Shown piece by piece: positions 10,624-19,570 of a DNA stretch of 64,000 bases. Each line of letters begins with the position of its first letter. Positions within the stretch are counted from its first letter, which is position 1. Both the position numbers and the translations under genes were made by a program. A model generated the notes under the pieces. It did not search any database. It saw nothing but the letters and a program-made list of their open reading frames with translations, and was not told the DNA's origin. The DNA comes from Bog-375 sp049587755 (GTDB lineage: Bacteria; Acidobacteriota; Terriglobia; Bryobacterales; Bryobacteraceae), in NCBI GenBank assembly GCA_049587755.1, contig JBAVEN010000071.1, positions 45,277 to 109,276 on the forward strand, written 5' to 3'.

Positions 10624-13005
10624 ATGCGCACGATCCACCTGCTCGTCGCCACTGCCGCGCTGCTAACGCTGGTGTCTTGCAGCCGGGATCCCAACGTCGC
10701 GAAGCGGCGCTACCTGGAGAGCGGCAACCGGTACTTCGATAGAGGCAAGTACAAAGAAGCCGCCATCATGTACGCCGACGCATTGCAGAAGGACCGTTTG
10801 TGGGGACCGGCTCACTACAAGCTGGGGCTCACCTGGGTCAAGACCGGCAACCTGGGTGGCGCCCTGAACGAGTTCCACAAAGCCATCGAACGACTGCCTA
10901 AAGATTCGCCGGACCGTGTGGACGCAACCGTCAAAATCTGCGAAATCTATCTGGCGGCGGAACGGACCCGCGACAATCCGGCCATGATGGCGGAAACGCA
11001 AGGATACATCAAGGACCTGCTGACGCGCGATCCAAACTCTTATGATGGGCACCGGCTCAGCGGCGATTTCGATTTCGTGCGCGCGCAGCAAGCCCTCAGC
11101 ACGGGCCGCCGCGACGAGGGCAGAACCCTGCTGGACGCCGCCCAGGCCGAGTACGAGAAGGCCAATGCCATCAAACCCGGCGAGACGGGAGTTTCCATGC
11201 AGATGGCGCGCGTGGTGGCCGAGAAGGGCAAGTTCGACGAAGCCGAGAAGATCTACCGGCAGGTGATCGACAAGGACAAGACCTATCGAGCTGCATACAA
11301 CGAGCTGTACCGCTTGCAAGTGCTGGCGGAAAAGAGTCTGGACGCCGGCGAGCAGACGCTGAAACTCGGCTATCAGAATAATCCCAAGGCATACAGTTTT
11401 CTGACCGCGCTGGCCGTGCAATACAGCTACCAGGGCCGCAAGGATGACATGCTCAAGGTGCTGCAGCAGATCAAGTCCCTGAAGGATTTCCCGGACGGCT
11501 ACCTGGTGGTGGGCGACTTTTATCGGCGGCTGGGAGACACCGATGCGGCGATTAAAGAGTATCGCCAGGGCCAGGCGCAGGATCCCAAGCGGAAAACGGT
11601 GTACCTGAAGCGCGTCGTGGAAGCTCTGATGGCGCGCGGGAGAGGGTCCGAAGCCGAAGAAATCAACCGCCAGCTTTTGAAGGACAACCCCCAAGACAGT
11701 TTCGCCAAGGAAATCGAAGGCAGCCTGCTGCTGGATCGCGGCGATCTCGCCACCGCCATGGTGGATTTGCAGGCAGCCGTCACGGCCGACCCGCACAACC
11801 CGGTGAACCATTACCGGCTGGGCCTGGCGCACAAGGCGCGCGCGGTGGCTGACCGCGCCGTCGCCGCCGGTGAGGTGGAACAGGCCCGGCAGGAATTCGA
11901 AAGCGCGCTGGCAATTCGTCCCGATTTCATCCAAGCCCGTTTGGAATTGGCGCGGCTGGAAATCGCCAAGGGCGATTACGAGGCCGCGCTGAAAACGGCG
12001 CAGCAGGCGCTGGCGGTTGACCGTTCGAACCTGCCTGCGCAGATCATCGAATCGGCCGCTCTGCTGGCGCAAAAAAAGACCGATGAGGCGCGGCAACTGC
12101 TGGAAAACCTGCGCTCCAAGACCCCCGATTCCCCGGACGTGGTCTTTCAATTGGGACGGCTGAACCTGGTCGAACAGAAGTACAAGGAAGCCGATCAAGA
12201 CTTCCGGCGCACCTACGACCTGAATCCAGCCAACATCCGCGGGATGACCGGGCTGGTGGAAAGCGACCTGCTCCAGAACAAGCCGGACGCCGCCATCCAA
12301 ACGCTCAAGGCGGAACTCGCCAAGAATCCCGAGCGCAGCGAAATCAAGCTGTTGTTGGCTGACGTGGAAGTGAGGATCGGCAATTTGGATGACGCCATCG
12401 CCGACTACCAGTCGATCGTGGACAAGCTGGGTAAGAACTCCAAGGCCCGGGCCCGAATCTATGTTCGGCTCGGCGAAGCGTACCGCCGCAAGGGAGATCC
12501 TGCCGACGCCATCCAGGCCTTCCAGAAGGCGCGCGAGCTTCTTCCCGACGATGAGACGGTGCTGAGTTCGCTGGCGCTGGTGCTCGATGCCGCGCAGCGC
12601 TGGAGCGAGGCGATACAAGTTTACAACGCCGCCATCAAACTGGCGCCCAATGACGGCGTCAGCCTCAACAACGACGCGTTTCTCCTCGCTGAGCATGGCG
12701 GCGACCTGGATCAGGCTCTCACCATGGCGCAGCACGCAACACAACTGCTGCCCGACTACGCCGAAGTGTCCGATACGCTGGGCTGGATCTACCTGAAGAA
12801 GAACTTGAGCGATCAGGCAATTGACATCTTCAAGCGAAACGTGGCGCGGCAGCCGAACTCTTCCACCTATCGCTATCACCTAGGCATGGCGTGGTACCAA
12901 AAGGGCGACAAGACGCAGGCCCACCAGGCGCTGCTCGAAGCCATGAAGTACAATCCCTCGGCGGTCGAGAAGCAAAAGATCCAGGAACTACTGGCCAAGC
13001 TCTGA
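10624..13005 (+). CDS. TPR-repeat lipoprotein, possibly PrsT-like
   Basis: The 793-residue protein starts with a lipoprotein signal (lipobox LVSC, lipidated Cys19 expected). The rest is tandem tetratricopeptide repeats, e.g. ESGNRYFDRGKYKEAAIMY, EIYRQVIDKDK and GWIYLKKNLSDQAIDIFKR. TPR superhelices mediate protein-protein contacts, here probably in the periplasm or at the outer membrane. The opening resembles the PEP-CTERM-associated TPR protein PrsT, and the window does encode PEP-CTERM proteins at 31343-33460, but no exosortase is near, so this is only a possibility. The gene is convergent with hisA, 9 bases apart. Confidence 0.8.
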   Translation: MRTIHLLVATAALLTLVSCSRDPNVAKRRYLESGNRYFDRGKYKEAAIMYADALQKDRLWGPAHYKLGLTWVKTGNLGGALNEFHKAIERLPKDSPDRVDATVKICEIYLAAERTRDNPAMMAETQGYIKDLLTRDPNSYDGHRLSGDFDFVRAQQALSTGRRDEGRTLLDAAQAEYEKANAIKPGETGVSMQMARVVAEKGKFDEAEKIYRQVIDKDKTYRAAYNELYRLQVLAEKSLDAGEQTLKLGYQNNPKAYSFLTALAVQYSYQGRKDDMLKVLQQIKSLKDFPDGYLVVGDFYRRLGDTDAAIKEYRQGQAQDPKRKTVYLKRVVEALMARGRGSEAEEINRQLLKDNPQDSFAKEIEGSLLLDRGDLATAMVDLQAAVTADPHNPVNHYRLGLAHKARAVADRAVAAGEVEQARQEFESALAIRPDFIQARLELARLEIAKGDYEAALKTAQQALAVDRSNLPAQIIESAALLAQKKTDEARQLLENLRSKTPDSPDVVFQLGRLNLVEQKYKEADQDFRRTYDLNPANIRGMTGLVESDLLQNKPDAAIQTLKAELAKNPERSEIKLLLADVEVRIGNLDDAIADYQSIVDKLGKNSKARARIYVRLGEAYRRKGDPADAIQAFQKARELLPDDETVLSSLALVLDAAQRWSEAIQVYNAAIKLAPNDGVSLNNDAFLLAEHGGDLDQALTMAQHATQLLPDYAEVSDTLGWIYLKKNLSDQAIDIFKRNVARQPNSSTYRYHLGMAWYQKGDKTQAHQALLEAMKYNPSAVEKQKIQELLAKL

Positions 13006-13014
13006 AGACAGCCG

Positions 13015-13713
13015 CTACGCGGCCAGCTTCGCCAGTTCGTCGAGACTCAAGCGGCCCGTGTAGATGGCCATGCCAACAGCCGCGTTCACGTTCATGTCGA
13101 GCAGGGAGCGCACTTCGTCCAACGTGGTGATGCCACCGGCGGCGGTCAGTTCGAGCGTGGTAGCCGCGCGCAGGCGGCGAAACCACGCAAGGTCCGTGCC
13201 TTGCATCATGCCTTCGCGATCCACCCAGGTGCAGAGAAATCCGCCGCAGTAGGGTTCGAGCAAGCCCAGCATCCGCTCGGCGGTGAAGCCGGTGGCCTCC
13301 TGCCAGCCTTTGATCACGATCCGGCCGCCTCGCGAATCGGCCGCGATCAGCAGCCGTTCGCGGCCGATGGCGCGCCCGAGCTCGCTCAGAAACGCGTCGT
13401 CGATTCCTTGAGGAGTGAAGGCCGCGGTGCCCACGATCACTTTGTGCGCGCCCTGTTCGACCAACGCCCGCGCGCGCTCGACTGTGCGCACGCCGCCGCC
13501 CACGCGCGTCACTGCCCGCGCGGCCAGCAGCCGCACCAGCTCCCCGTTGGACCCGCGACCCATGGCGGCATCCAGATCGATCACCTGGATTTCCGGAAAC
13601 GCGGCGAAGCGGCGCAGCATCTCCTCGGGCGAATCGGCTTCGAGCGCCTTTTCGCGGCCCTGCACCAGTTGCACAACCTTGCCGTCCATCAGGTCAATGC
13701 AAGGAAAAATCAT
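13015..13713 (-). CDS. hisA: Phosphoribosylformimino-5-aminoimidazole carboxamide ribotide isomerase HisA
   Basis: The 232-residue TIM-barrel enzyme opens the ribose ring of ProFAR to give PRFAR, the fourth step of histidine synthesis. The first catalytic aspartate is in FPCIDLMDG. Phosphate-binding loops RVGGGVRT and AAGGIT are present, and the second half has AADSRGG in place of the usual second-aspartate strand. The start MIFPCIDLMDG at 13713 overlaps the end of hisF by four bases (ATGA), indicating translational coupling. It is the last gene of the histidine operon. Confidence 0.95.
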   Translation of the reverse strand: MIFPCIDLMDGKVVQLVQGREKALEADSPEEMLRRFAAFPEIQVIDLDAAMGRGSNGELVRLLAARAVTRVGGGVRTVERARALVEQGAHKVIVGTAAFTPQGIDDAFLSELGRAIGRERLLIAADSRGGRIVIKGWQEATGFTAERMLGLLEPYCGGFLCTWVDREGMMQGTDLAWFRRLRAATTLELTAAGGITTLDEVRSLLDMNVNAAVGMAIYTGRLSLDELAKLAA

Positions 13714-14474
13714 CCACTCATCCTCACCGGAATGCCGTGCCGGTCGAGCTCTTCTTTCAACTGGTTCACCGTATAAGTTCCGTAGTGGAAGATGGAGGCC
13801 GCCAGCGCCGCGTCGGCGCAGCCTTCCGTCAGCACGCGCACGAAATGCTCCGGCTTGCCGGCGCCGCCGGAAGCGATGATGGGGATTCGGGTGGCCGAAG
13901 ACACCGCGCGGGTCAGCTCGCAATCGAAGCCGTCCTGTACGCCATCGGTATCCATGGAAGTGAGCAGGATTTCGCCCGCGCCCAAGGCTTCTCCCCGCGC
14001 CGCCCATTCGATGGCGTCGATGCCTTCATCGTCGCGGCCGCCGCGTGTGTAGACGTGCCACCGTCCGGGCGCGTGGCGGCGGGCGTCGATTGCCAGCACC
14101 ACAGCCTGCGCGCCGAATTCGCAGCTCAATTCGGTGATCAGCTCCGGCCGCCGCACCGCCGCGGTATTGACGGAGACTTTGTCGGCGCCCGCCATGAGGA
14201 TGCCGCGCGCATCCGCCACCGAGCGGATGCCGCCGCCCACCGCCAGGGGAATAAACACTTTGCGCGCGGTGCGCTCGACCACTCCCGCCATGATTTCGCG
14301 CGCGTCGCTCGATGCGGTGATATCGAGAAACACCAGCTCGTCGGCGCCGTCGCGGTTGTACCGGTCCGCCAGCTCCACCGGGTCGCCCGCATCGCGCAGG
14401 TTTACGAAATTGACGCCCTTCACCACGCGGCCGCCAGTGACGTCGAGACAGGGAATGATCCGTTTTGCCAGCAT
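13710..14474 (-). CDS. hisF: Imidazole glycerol phosphate synthase, cyclase subunit HisF
   Basis: The 254-residue TIM barrel converts PRFAR plus ammonia from HisH into imidazole glycerol phosphate and AICAR. It begins MLAKRIIPCLDV, with the first catalytic aspartate in CLDVTGG. Further motifs are FLDITAS, VGGGIRS, the second catalytic aspartate in LTSMDTDG, and ASGGAGKPEH near the end. The start at 14474 matches the family; an upstream TTG would add eight unrelated residues. It couples to hisA by a four-base overlap and follows hisH after 42 bases. Confidence 0.96.
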   Translation of the reverse strand: MLAKRIIPCLDVTGGRVVKGVNFVNLRDAGDPVELADRYNRDGADELVFLDITASSDAREIMAGVVERTARKVFIPLAVGGGIRSVADARGILMAGADKVSVNTAAVRRPELITELSCEFGAQAVVLAIDARRHAPGRWHVYTRGGRDDEGIDAIEWAARGEALGAGEILLTSMDTDGVQDGFDCELTRAVSSATRIPIIASGGAGKPEHFVRVLTEGCADAALAASIFHYGTYTVNQLKEELDRHGIPVRMSG

Positions 14475-14516
14475 GAATAATCTGCGCCGCGCGCCCAAAG
14501 AGCGGACGGCCTTGAC

Positions 14517-15113
14517 TCACATCTCCACGAAATTCCGCACAATCTTCAATCCGACCGGGCCGGACTTTTCCGGATGGAATTGCACGCCGAATACGTTGTC
14601 CGCCTCCAGCACCGCGGTGTACGGGGCGGCGTAAGTGCAAATCGCAGCCGCGCGCCCGTCCACCGGCACGTAATAACTGTGCGCGAAATACACGAACGGC
14701 CGGCCGGGCAAATCCCGCACCAGCTTCGAAGCAGGCTTCACTTCCAACTCATTCCAGCCCATGTGCGGTACGCGCGCATCGTTCGGGAACCGGCGCACCA
14801 CACCGGCGAACAGGCCCAGGCCGCGGACCTCCGGCGCTTCTTCACTGGCCTCGAACAGCGCTTGCAAACCAAGGCAAATTCCCAGGAACGGCACGCCGGC
14901 GCGGATGCGCTCCACCAGTTCAGCGCGCACATCCAGCGCGTCCAGCGCTCGCATCATCTGGCCAAAATGGCCCACGCCGGGAAGCAGGATTTTATCCGCC
15001 CGCCGCAGGCCCGCGCCGTCCCGCACCAGCGTGTAGGTGCAGCCCAACTCCGCCAGCGTGTTTTCGACCGACCGCAAATTGCCGGCCCCGTAATCGAATA
15101 TTGTGATCATCAA
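14517..15113 (-). CDS. hisH: Imidazole glycerol phosphate synthase, glutamine amidotransferase subunit HisH
   Basis: The 198-residue class I glutamine amidotransferase releases ammonia from glutamine and channels it into HisF. The nucleophile cysteine is in GICLGLQALF, and the His-Glu pair is in FGVQFHPEKSG. The N-terminus MITIFDYGAGNL is typical; two adjacent ATGs make the exact start uncertain by one codon. It lies 10 bases after hisB and 42 bases before hisF on the same strand. Confidence 0.96.
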   Translation of the reverse strand: MMITIFDYGAGNLRSVENTLAELGCTYTLVRDGAGLRRADKILLPGVGHFGQMMRALDALDVRAELVERIRAGVPFLGICLGLQALFEASEEAPEVRGLGLFAGVVRRFPNDARVPHMGWNELEVKPASKLVRDLPGRPFVYFAHSYYVPVDGRAAAICTYAAPYTAVLEADNVFGVQFHPEKSGPVGLKIVRNFVEM

Positions 15114-15123
15114 AACTCCGGCT

Positions 15124-15711
15124 TCACAGCAACCCCTTGGTCGAGGGCAATTGCCCCTTCAGCCGCGCGTCTTTCGAGCAGGCGTACTTCATCGCCCGCG
15201 CCCAGCATTTGAAAATCGCTTCGACCTTGTGATGGCTCGACCGGCCATACATCACCTTGGCGTGCAAATTCGCGCCGGCGTGATTCACGAAGCCACCGAA
15301 GAAATCTTCCAGCAGTTCGGCCTGCAGGTCTCCCACCAGCCGCACCCGCACCAGGTCTTTGTAGACCAGCGCCGGCCGCCCGCCCAGATCTACCGCAACC
15401 ACTGCCAGCGTTTCATCCATCGGCATCGCAAAATATCCGGCGCGATTGATGCCTCTGCGGTCGCCCAGCGCCTGTGCAAAAAGCTGACCGAGCACGATGC
15501 CGACGTCTTCCACCGTGTGGTGCTGGTCGACATCGAGGTCGCCCTCGGCGTGGAGCGTCAGGTCGAAGCCGCCGTGTTTAGAGAACAGCTCCAGCATGTG
15601 ATCGAAGAATCGGATGCCGGTCGTTATTTCGTAGCGGCCGCGGCCGTCGATCTTCAACCGGCCGGCGATGCGCGTCTCCCTGGTGTCGCGGCGAATAACG
15701 GCCTGTCTCAT
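15124..15711 (-). CDS. hisB: Imidazoleglycerol-phosphate dehydratase HisB
   Basis: The 195-residue monofunctional manganese enzyme dehydrates imidazole glycerol phosphate to imidazole acetol phosphate. Metal-binding repeats are visible: FFDHMLELFSKH, DQHHTVEDVG, NHAGANLHAK and SSHHKVEAIFK. It lacks the N-terminal phosphatase domain of E. coli HisB, so histidinol-phosphate phosphatase must be a separate protein. The upstream HAD gene overlaps it by four bases (ATGA) and is the obvious candidate. Confidence 0.96.
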   Translation of the reverse strand: MRQAVIRRDTRETRIAGRLKIDGRGRYEITTGIRFFDHMLELFSKHGGFDLTLHAEGDLDVDQHHTVEDVGIVLGQLFAQALGDRRGINRAGYFAMPMDETLAVVAVDLGGRPALVYKDLVRVRLVGDLQAELLEDFFGGFVNHAGANLHAKVMYGRSSHHKVEAIFKCWARAMKYACSKDARLKGQLPSTKGLL

Positions 15712-16388
15712 GCTCCGAATACCTCTTCGAGATAGTTAATGTCATAGACAATGGCGTACGCACCCTGCTGCTGAAACAGAAACACCAGGTCGATGTAGAG
15801 CGGGTTTGCAGGCGCCGCAATCCCGATAAACGGTGCACCCGCTGCGCGCGCACACCACGCGTCGTCCACTGTATCGCCCACGTAGTACGCTTTCGCGCCC
15901 GGATTCGCGTTCAGTATTTGCAGCAGTCCCTCCGGATCCGGCTTCTGCCGTTCGACCTCCCCCATGCCGACGATGGGCGAGAACTCGAGCTCCGGCGCGA
16001 ACCGCTGCAGGGTCAGCTCAGCTTCCCACTTCGGCCGTCCGGTGAAGAGCGCGAAGCGGAATTGCCGATTGAGTTTTTCGAGCGTCCCCGGCCGCGCCAC
16101 CCACCGCTCGCGCAACATCAAGCCATCCGTTCCGTTGCCGTGGAAAATGGACTGGAAGTGCGCCTTCACCTCTTCAAACGCCGCATCGACACCCGCTTCG
16201 GCGACGATGTGGTGCGAAAGTTTCCAATCGTCGTTCCAGCCGCCCTGGTTCTTGAATTGCTGGATTTCGGCGGGCGCCAGCCGGCGGCCGGTGAAATGTT
16301 CCACCGTGCGCGCGATGGTTTCGCGGTAGGACTCGGTGACGTCCACCAACACGCCGTCCATGTCGAAAATCAGGATCGGCCGACTCAT
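15708..16388 (-). CDS. HAD-family phosphatase in the his operon, candidate histidinol-phosphatase
   Basis: The 226-residue HAD hydrolase has all four catalytic motifs: FDMDGVLVD (nucleophile Asp9, acid/base Asp11), LFTGRP, KPDPEG and VGDTVDD. A helical cap lies between motifs I and II, as in subfamily IA. It resembles the TIGR01548-type HAD proteins that accompany histidine genes in some lineages. Translation is coupled by four-base overlaps to hisC upstream and hisB downstream, exactly between the enzymes that make histidinol phosphate and the rest of the pathway. No other histidinol-phosphatase gene is in the operon, so this role is inferred from context and not shown by sequence alone. Confidence 0.85.
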   Translation of the reverse strand: MSRPILIFDMDGVLVDVTESYRETIARTVEHFTGRRLAPAEIQQFKNQGGWNDDWKLSHHIVAEAGVDAAFEEVKAHFQSIFHGNGTDGLMLRERWVARPGTLEKLNRQFRFALFTGRPKWEAELTLQRFAPELEFSPIVGMGEVERQKPDPEGLLQILNANPGAKAYYVGDTVDDAWCARAAGAPFIGIAAPANPLYIDLVFLFQQQGAYAIVYDINYLEEVFGA

Positions 16389-17470
16389 CGTTGCCAGATC
16401 TTCTCGAGCGCTTCCAGCAGACGGCGCGTTTGCTCGCGCGTTCCCACGGTGATGCGGACACCGCCGGGCGCTTCGTAGCTGCGGTCGCGCACCAGGATGG
16501 CCTGCGCGCCCAACGCGTCGCGCACCTCGATGGCGCGCGCGCCAAAATTCCCCAAGACGAAATTCGCCGAGCTGGGAACGTAGCGTATCCCCAGCCTTTC
16601 GAGACCGTAGCAGAGCAGTTCGCGCGCTGCCAGCACTTCGGCCACGTAGGTCCGAATGTAGTTCGCGTCGGCCACTGCTGCCTGCGCCGCCAGCACCGCC
16701 AGCGAGTTCACGCTGTACGGCGACTGCGCCTTGTGCAGGAGGCGAACGTTGGCCTCGTGCGAAAACAGGCAGCCCAGCCGCATGCCCGCCATGCCGAACA
16801 CTTTCGAAAACGTGCGGCTGACGAACAAATTGGGCACGCGCTCGATTTCCCCCAGCGCCGTGACGCCGCTGAATTCGTAGTAGGCTTCGTCCACCAGCAC
16901 CACGGCCTTGCGCGCGCGGCGCAGTATGCGCTCAACGCCCAGCAGCGAAACGCCGGTTCCGGTAGGGTTGTTGGGATTGGCCAGCAAAATGGCGCGGGTC
17001 GCCGGCGTGATCGCTTCGAGCAGCGCTTCGAGCGGAAACTCCATCCCCGGCGGCGCGTATTCCACTTGGCGAATCCGCGCGCCCGCCACTTCCGCATAGA
17101 AGCGGTACATGGCGTAGGCCGGTTTCAGCAGCAGGACCTCCTGGCCGTCGTCGACGTAGGTGTTGATGAAGACCTGGATCGCCTCGTCGGTGCCGTTGGT
17201 GAAAACGAATTGCTCCGGCCGCACGCCGAAATAGCTCGCAATGGCCTGCTTGGCCCCGCCGTACTCCGGATACACCGCCAGGCTGGCCGCGTCAAGCGCG
17301 CCCGAGAGCGCTTCGATCACGCGCGGCGAGCAGCCCACTGTGTTTTCGTTGAAGTCCAGCCGCAGCTTGCCCGTGCGCCCGGCGGTGGGCGGTGAGTAGG
17401 GCGCCATGGCGAGCACCGCCGGCCGCGGCTGAATGGCGCCTCGCGGCAGCTTGGGCGATTTACCGGGCAC
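16385..17470 (-). CDS. hisC: Histidinol-phosphate aminotransferase HisC
   Basis: The 361-residue fold-type I PLP enzyme transfers the amino group from glutamate to imidazole acetol phosphate. The Schiff-base lysine is Lys223 (SRTFSKVFGMAG). Substrate and cofactor motifs include LDFNENTVG, NGTDEAIQ, NPNNPTG and VLVDEAYYEF. It overlaps hisD by 11 bases and the HAD phosphatase by 4 bases. Its N-terminal 30 residues are longer than in many homologues, and an internal start cannot be excluded. Confidence 0.95.
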   Translation of the reverse strand: MPGKSPKLPRGAIQPRPAVLAMAPYSPPTAGRTGKLRLDFNENTVGCSPRVIEALSGALDAASLAVYPEYGGAKQAIASYFGVRPEQFVFTNGTDEAIQVFINTYVDDGQEVLLLKPAYAMYRFYAEVAGARIRQVEYAPPGMEFPLEALLEAITPATRAILLANPNNPTGTGVSLLGVERILRRARKAVVLVDEAYYEFSGVTALGEIERVPNLFVSRTFSKVFGMAGMRLGCLFSHEANVRLLHKAQSPYSVNSLAVLAAQAAVADANYIRTYVAEVLAARELLCYGLERLGIRYVPSSANFVLGNFGARAIEVRDALGAQAILVRDRSYEAPGGVRITVGTREQTRRLLEALEKIWQR

Positions 17471-18704
17471 CGGTCCGCACCTCCACCGATCGGGCGTGTG
17501 CCTCCAGCCCTTCGGCGCGCGCCAGGGTGACGATCGCCGGCTTCAGCCGCGCCAGGCCAGCCGCGCTCAGTTGCTGCACCGAGATCACCTTTACAAAATC
17601 CGTCACAGCCAGGCCGCCCCGTATTCGGGCCGCTCCACTGGTGGGCAGCACGTGATTCGGGCCCGACGCATAATCGCCCGCCGCTTCCGGGCTGAATGGC
17701 CCGACGAAGACGCTGCCCGCGTGCTCGATCCCAGGCAACAGCTTCGCATCCGGTATGCTCAAGTGCTCCGGCGCGAAGCGGTTGGAGAGTTCCACCGCCT
17801 CCTCGATCGACCGCACCAGTACGATGGCCGAGTTTCGCGCGATGGATTGCGCCGCCACGGCCGCGGTCGGCAGCGTGGCAAGCTGTCGCTCCACTTCTTT
17901 AGCCACTGCTGCCGCCAGCCGCCGTGAAGTGGTCAGCAGCACGGCCGAAGCCTCCGCATCGTGTTCCGCCTGCGCCAGCAGGTCGGCGGCGAGATAGCGC
18001 GGATCGCCCTCTACCGCGATGATCAGAATCTCGGTCGGCCCGGCTATGAAGTCGATACCCACTTCACCCGCCAGCAGCTTTTTCGCCGCCGCCACGTAGA
18101 TGTTGCCCGGCCCCACGATGCGGTCAGCCTTGGGCACGGTGCGCGTGCCATAGGCAAACGCCGCGATAGCTTGTGCGCCGCCCATTTCAAAGACGCGCGT
18201 CAGGCCAAGCATCGCCGCCGTTCCCCACACCTGGTCCACCGGTTTGGGCGAGGCCACGCAAATGTTCGCGACCTCCGCCACCTGCGCCGGCACCGCCGTC
18301 ATCAGGATCGTCGAAGGCAAGGGATAGCGTCCGGCCGGAACGTAGGCCGCAACCGTGCCGAGCGGGCGCACCACTTGCCCCACAAGCACCCCACCCGATT
18401 GACGCATCCAGCTCCGCGGCAGTTGCCGCAGCGCGAAATCGCGAATGTTGGCGGCCGCTGTGCGAACGGCGTGCCGGAAGTCCGGGTTCAGCCGCCGCTG
18501 CGCCGCCGCTAATTCCACTTCAGAAACGCGCACCGTGCGCCGCGCGAATCCGTCGAACTTGCGGGCATATTCGATCAGCGCGCGGTCTCCGCGGCGCCGG
18601 ACGGCTTCAAGGATCGGCCGCACCACCGCCTCGGCGGCATCCATCCGCGCCGCGCGCCGCCGCAGCAGCGCGCCTGCATCTTCACTCTTGATAACTCGAA
18701 TCAC
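17460..18704 (-). CDS. hisD: Histidinol dehydrogenase HisD
   Basis: The 414-residue zinc enzyme oxidises histidinol to histidine in two NAD-dependent steps. Diagnostic segments are VAAYVPAGRYPLPST, MGGAQAIAAFAYGT, VGPGNIYVAAAKK, IDFIAGPTE, LLAQAEHDAEASAVL, the NRFAPEHLSI block and the SGPNHVLPTSGAAR block. Length and motif order match full-length HisD. It overlaps hisG by 4 bases upstream and hisC by 11 bases downstream. Confidence 0.97.
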   Translation of the reverse strand: MIRVIKSEDAGALLRRRAARMDAAEAVVRPILEAVRRRGDRALIEYARKFDGFARRTVRVSEVELAAAQRRLNPDFRHAVRTAAANIRDFALRQLPRSWMRQSGGVLVGQVVRPLGTVAAYVPAGRYPLPSTILMTAVPAQVAEVANICVASPKPVDQVWGTAAMLGLTRVFEMGGAQAIAAFAYGTRTVPKADRIVGPGNIYVAAAKKLLAGEVGIDFIAGPTEILIIAVEGDPRYLAADLLAQAEHDAEASAVLLTTSRRLAAAVAKEVERQLATLPTAAVAAQSIARNSAIVLVRSIEEAVELSNRFAPEHLSIPDAKLLPGIEHAGSVFVGPFSPEAAGDYASGPNHVLPTSGAARIRGGLAVTDFVKVISVQQLSAAGLARLKPAIVTLARAEGLEAHARSVEVRTGAR

Positions 18705-19570
18705 AGCACGATCTTGTTGAGCGGGTATTCCACGATTCCCTGCCCGCCCGCCTGCTTGAGCCGCGGAATGATATCGCGCACCGTCGATTCATCCAGGATG
18801 GTGTTCACCGCCAGCCACTCCTCGTCGCTCAATTGTGAAATGGTGGGCCGCTTCAGCGCCGGCAGCACCGCCAGCACGGCCTTCAGGTTGTCCCTGTGCA
18901 CGTTCAGCATCAGCCCCACTTTGCCCAGCGCGTTGATTGCGCCTTGGAGCAGCATCTTCATGTCTTCCAGCTTGCGCCGCTTGGCCGCGTCCTCCCACGA
19001 ATCGCGGTTGGCGATCAACTGCGTGTTCGATTCCATCACCGTGTCGATGATTTTGAGCTTGTTGGCGCGCAGCGACGAGCCGGTTTCGGTTACCTCGACG
19101 ATGGCATCGGCCAGCACCGGCGGCTTCACCTCGGTGGCGCCCCAACTGAACTCCACTTTCGCCGCCACGCCATGCCCGGCCAGGTAGCGCCGCGTAGTCT
19201 CCACCAGCTCGGTCGCGATAATCTTGCCTCCCAGGTCCTTCACGCTAAGGAACGGGGAAGCGTCCGGCACAGCCAGCACCCAGCGCACTTTGCCGAAGCT
19301 CTGCTTGGCGTAGATCAGGTCCGCCACCGCGACCACTTGGGCGCCGTTCTCTTCGATCCAATCGCGGCCGGTCAGGCCAGCATCGAGAATGCCGTCCTCC
19401 ACATAGCGCGCCATTTCCTGAGCGCGGATCAGCATGCACTCGATTTCCGGATCGTCGATGCCGGGAAAATACGATCGGCTGCTGGTGGTGATGACGTACC
19501 CGGCGCGCCGGAACAGATCCACCGTGGCGTTCTCCAGGCTGCCTTTGGGAATGCCCAGTTTCAGCTTCAC
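18701..19570 (-). CDS. hisG: ATP phosphoribosyltransferase HisG, long form
   Basis: The 289-residue enzyme catalyses the committed step, joining PRPP and ATP. It has MKLKLGIPKGSLE at the start, the DAGLTGRDWIEENG block, and the PRPP loop region VEVTETGSSLRANKLK. The extra C-terminal domain (about 215-289, NVHRDNLKAVLAVLPALKRPT) is the ferredoxin-like regulatory domain of long-form HisG, which binds histidine for feedback inhibition. No HisZ subunit is therefore needed. It overlaps hisI and hisD by four bases each. Confidence 0.96.
   Translation of the reverse strand: MKLKLGIPKGSLENATVDLFRRAGYVITTSSRSYFPGIDDPEIECMLIRAQEMARYVEDGILDAGLTGRDWIEENGAQVVAVADLIYAKQSFGKVRWVLAVPDASPFLSVKDLGGKIIATELVETTRRYLAGHGVAAKVEFSWGATEVKPPVLADAIVEVTETGSSLRANKLKIIDTVMESNTQLIANRDSWEDAAKRRKLEDMKMLLQGAINALGKVGLMLNVHRDNLKAVLAVLPALKRPTISQLSDEEWLAVNTILDESTVRDIIPRLKQAGGQGIVEYPLNKIVL

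Noticed and set aside
10663..12879. 738-codon minus-strand frame opposite the TPR lipoprotein
   Set aside because: It mirrors the TPR gene in the antisense frame. Its composition (VLE, HQ and VG runs) is typical of a shadow of repeated helices.
10624..13005. Firm assignment of the TPR lipoprotein as PrsT of an exosortase system
   Set aside because: The opening looks similar, but no exosortase, PrsK/PrsR or EpsI-type genes are near, and TPR proteins are easily over-called.
18173..18691. Plus-strand frames opposite hisD and hisG
   Set aside because: The histidine genes fit perfectly in order and length on the minus strand; the antisense frames are arginine/proline-rich shadows.
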